From assembly GCA_963725315.1 (NCBI GenBank), contig CAVRYA010000004.1, forward strand, positions 554,226-618,225: 64,000 nt of DNA. Direction: 5' to 3'. Position numbers and translations under genes: made by a program. Origin of the DNA: JBBRHQ01 sp963725315. Lineage in GTDB: Bacteria; Actinomycetota; Thermoleophilia; Solirubrobacterales; 70-9. Shown one piece after another: positions 62,240-64,000 of this stretch. Position 1 is the first letter of the stretch; each line of letters starts with the position of its first letter. A model generated the notes under the pieces. That model did no database searches and was not told where the DNA came from. It saw nothing but the letters and a program-made list of their open reading frames with translations.

Positions 62240-62919
62240 GCGACGAGCCCCAGTTGGCCTTGCCCGTCGCGCACCGACTCGAGCCATCCGAGGACATCGA
62301 ACGCGGGTTCGCACGAGCCTGTCGAGTTGGAGGGTTCCTCGCTCAGTCCCCGCAGCAGCAGCGAAGCCAGTTCACCCTTGAGGCCGACCAGGCCACACGA
62401 GAAGCGCCGCGCTTCGCCTTCGTGGCGCGGGCACAGTTCTGATCGCACTGGGGATCGCTGCGAGCCTCCTTGCCGGAGTGTCGGCCGCAAAAGGCGAGCA
62501 CCGGTCCACCGACGGATCATTCCAGGCTCCAAGGCCAGCGGCGCCGCAGGTAGTCGTCGCCGAGCAGGAGGAGGGCGAGCGCCGCCGGCTCAGCCAGCAC
62601 CTGCGCCAGAGTCGGGCGGGATCCTCGAGGGCGCTCGCTCGGTCATCGAGCGCATCGCCGCCGCATCCCGGCGAAGGTCTCGTCGTAGCTGGAGATCAGG
62701 TCGGACGCGATCGCGAGCAAGGCCGTGGCCCGCCGAGACGATTCGAAGGTCGAGTTCGAATCCGGATGCCGCCGAGCGAAAACGCCGTACGCCACGCATC
62801 AGCCGGCGGTGCTGCTCGCCCGCGTAGAGGTCCTCGGCCGGAATCGACCCACCCGAGCAGGGGTCGACCTTGGTGCCCGTGCACGAGGTCACGACGAGAA
62901 TGCGATGGGGCTCAGTCAT
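62236..62919 (-). CDS. DUF6884-like protein inside the dpd operon, frameshifted as read
   Basis: About 225 residues. The N-terminus RILVVTSCTGTKVDPCSGG, then AEDLYAGEQHRRLMRGVRRF and LDLRIVSAGHGL, and the C-terminal FSCGLVGLKGELASLLLRGL fit the DUF6884/YaaA-related type, with a conserved Cys near the start. ATG 62919 overlaps the folE2 stop by 8 bases, and its TGA overlaps the dpdA GTG, so it is firmly part of the operon. Several shifts break the middle. Its position suggests a role in base modification or in the self/non-self step; nothing in the sequence shows the reaction. Confidence 0.78.
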
Positions 62920-63743
62920 CGGACCGCGTCCATCGCAGCCGCGCCACGGCGCTGTGGTCGTGGATGCTCTCCTGGTTGGAGGCCCGGACCTCGAAGCTCG
63001 CGACCCGCACGTCGTTCGCGCAGCTGGACCGCGACGTCGCGAACGATGTCCTCGACGAAGGCCGGGTTGTCGTAGGCGCGCATCGTCAACTCGCGCTCGT
63101 CGCTTCGCTTGAGCAGCGGGTAGATCGGCGCCGAGCCGGCCTCTTCGGCCACCTCGATCAGGTCCTCAAACCAGAGTCCCGAGGCCTCGCCGGCGGGCCA
63201 CGGACAGGTGACCTCGATGTCGACGTAGCCGCGCTGGTTGTGGGCCCCGTAGTCGCTGATCTCCTTGCTGCACGGACAGAGGCTCGTGACCGGCACCCGG
63301 ACGCCCACCGAGGTGGTCGATCCGCTCCTGTCCGCGACTACCCGACCAAGCCGCACTCGTAGTGCATCAGCGACGCCATCTCGCTGACCGGCGCCCGCCG
63401 CTCGAGGAAGTAGGGAAAGCGGAGCTCGACCCGGGCCAACTCGGTTTCCAGGCGGCTGCGAACCTCCTGGGCCATCTGGCGGAAGCTCGCCGGCCCGAGC
63501 TCCCCGGCGAACTCGTGCAAGCACCTCGACGAACCGGCTCATGTGGGTGCCGCGGACATGATCGGGCAGGTGCACGAGGAGGCTGGCCACTCGCGACCGT
63601 CCGCTGGCGGTCTCCGTCCCGCCCGGCCACCACGATCGGATAGGAGAGGTCGTCGATCCCGACCTCGTCGATCTCGACGCCGCGATGGTCGGCCCGGCTC
63701 TGGACGTCATCGATGCCGATCGGCGGATCGCCGGCAGGGTCAT
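62912..63743 (-). CDS. folE2: GTP cyclohydrolase IB (FolE2), frameshifted as read
   Basis: About 275 residues, the usual FolE2 length. It converts GTP to 7,8-dihydroneopterin triphosphate, the first step to preQ0. Diagnostic blocks are DVQSRADHRGVEIDEVGIDD and LSYPIVV at the start, DHVRGTHMSRFVEVL, and the metal-site motif SLCPCSKEISDYGAHNQRGY with VDIEVTCPWP following. The C-terminus includes AYDNPAFVEDIVRDVAVQL and EVRASNQESIHDHSAVARL. ATG 63743 overlaps the queD stop and its own stop overlaps the next ATG. Shifts near 63737, 63600, 63500, 63340 and 63020 fit extra bases. Confidence 0.92.
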
Positions 63744-64000
63744 CGAGCTCCCTGCCTCGGTAGGAGCAGCCCGAGGTGCAGGTCTCCCTCACGACCACCT
63801 CGCTGAGGCCGTCGATTTCTCCCTCGAGGCGCTCCCAGATCCAGCGGGCGAGGTTCTCGCTGGTCGGGTTCTCCAGTCCGTCGATCTCGTTCAGGTAGTA
63901 GTGGTCGAGGACGTCGTGGAGCGGCTTGAAAGCAGCGCGATGTCGGCGAAATCGATCACCCAGCCGGACTCGGGAGCGACTGGGCCGCTGACCCGGACCT
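63740..64000 (-). CDS. queD: 6-carboxy-5,6,7,8-tetrahydropterin synthase (QueD), partial at window edge
   Basis: The C-terminal part of QueD, which makes 6-carboxytetrahydropterin from dihydroneopterin triphosphate on the way to preQ0. The window edge cuts the N-terminus. Visible are GPVAPESGWVIDFADIA, then FKPLHDVLDHYYLNEIDGLE (His/Asp catalytic region) and NPTSENLARWIWERLEGEID, and the terminal VVVRETCTSGCSY. A shift near 63930 (GCGCTGCTTTC) breaks the frame. It is the first visible gene of the minus-strand dpd operon, and queE/queC would be expected to its right. Confidence 0.9.

Noticed and set aside
62912..64000. queD and folE2 as ordinary tRNA queuosine genes
   Set aside because: They overlap the dpd genes in one operon and no queA, queG or standard tgt is seen; a shared role in tRNA cannot be fully excluded.
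1..64000. tRNA, rRNA, riboswitch or replication-origin features
   Set aside because: I found no convincing tRNA arms, rRNA segments, DnaA-box clusters or known riboswitch cores by eye; a covariance-model scan would settle this.

Overview
The window is very GC-rich bacterial chromosome, with GTG and TTG starts common, short intergenic gaps and many ATGA/GTGA gene overlaps. The gene content (TypA, RecD2-like helicase, CARDB and glycine-rich surface proteins, many small SRPBCC and PPOX enzymes, ImmA-type proteases, several toxin-antitoxin pairs) suggests a soil actinobacterium, possibly Thermoleophilia/Solirubrobacterales. That placement is an inference; the window has no rRNA or other phylogenetic marker.

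Layout. 0-12.8 kb: end of a MacB/FtsX-type ABC exporter, typA, a DEAD-box helicase, a cold-shock protein, a two-component system and small secreted or membrane proteins. 12.9-20.7 kb: a glycine-rich surface protein, a secreted coiled protein, an OafA-like acyltransferase with SGNH domain, a RecD2-like helicase and an aldose epimerase. 20.8-28.3 kb: small-molecule enzymes, including an acyl-CoA synthetase / hydrolase / deazaflavin-type / enoyl-CoA hydratase run. 28.4-34.4 kb: a polytopic membrane protein, an HD alarmone-hydrolase-like protein, and zinc-ribbon and small unknown proteins. 34.5-36.8 kb: a regulatory cassette of ECF sigma factor, XRE-like protein, small helical protein and ImmA/IrrE protease. 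36.8-46.4 kb: phosphatase, TauE permease, PQQ-propeller protein, YefM/ParE-type TA pair, Ogt, and a WecB-like epimerase with a processive glycosyltransferase. 46.6-51.6 kb: unknowns, a BrnT-like TA pair, and a VWA/ARPP-1 pair. 51.7-53.7 kb: a 335-bp direct duplication brackets a phage-like gene and a Phd/VapC pair.

The most notable region is 53.8-64.0 kb, which looks like a defence island. On the minus strand, running in from beyond the right edge, are queD, folE2, a DUF6884-like gene, a DNA tRNA-guanine-transglycosylase homologue (dpdA), a DGQHR-domain gene (dpdB) and a small coiled-coil gene. The first five overlap by 4 to 8 bases. This fits a Dpd system, which makes preQ0 and places a 7-deazaguanine in DNA. 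Convergent to it is a 3.8-kb Fe-S RecB-type nuclease fused to an SF1 helicase, a candidate effector; a DUF3800 gene is divergent from that.

About 17 genes are broken by single-base frameshifts, while their protein sequence continues intact in a shifted frame. They are sparse up to 39 kb and dense at 39-46 kb and 51-64 kb. Nearly every one is explained by an extra base, which points to systematic sequence error more than gene decay. Such genes are given as single CDS entries spanning the break.
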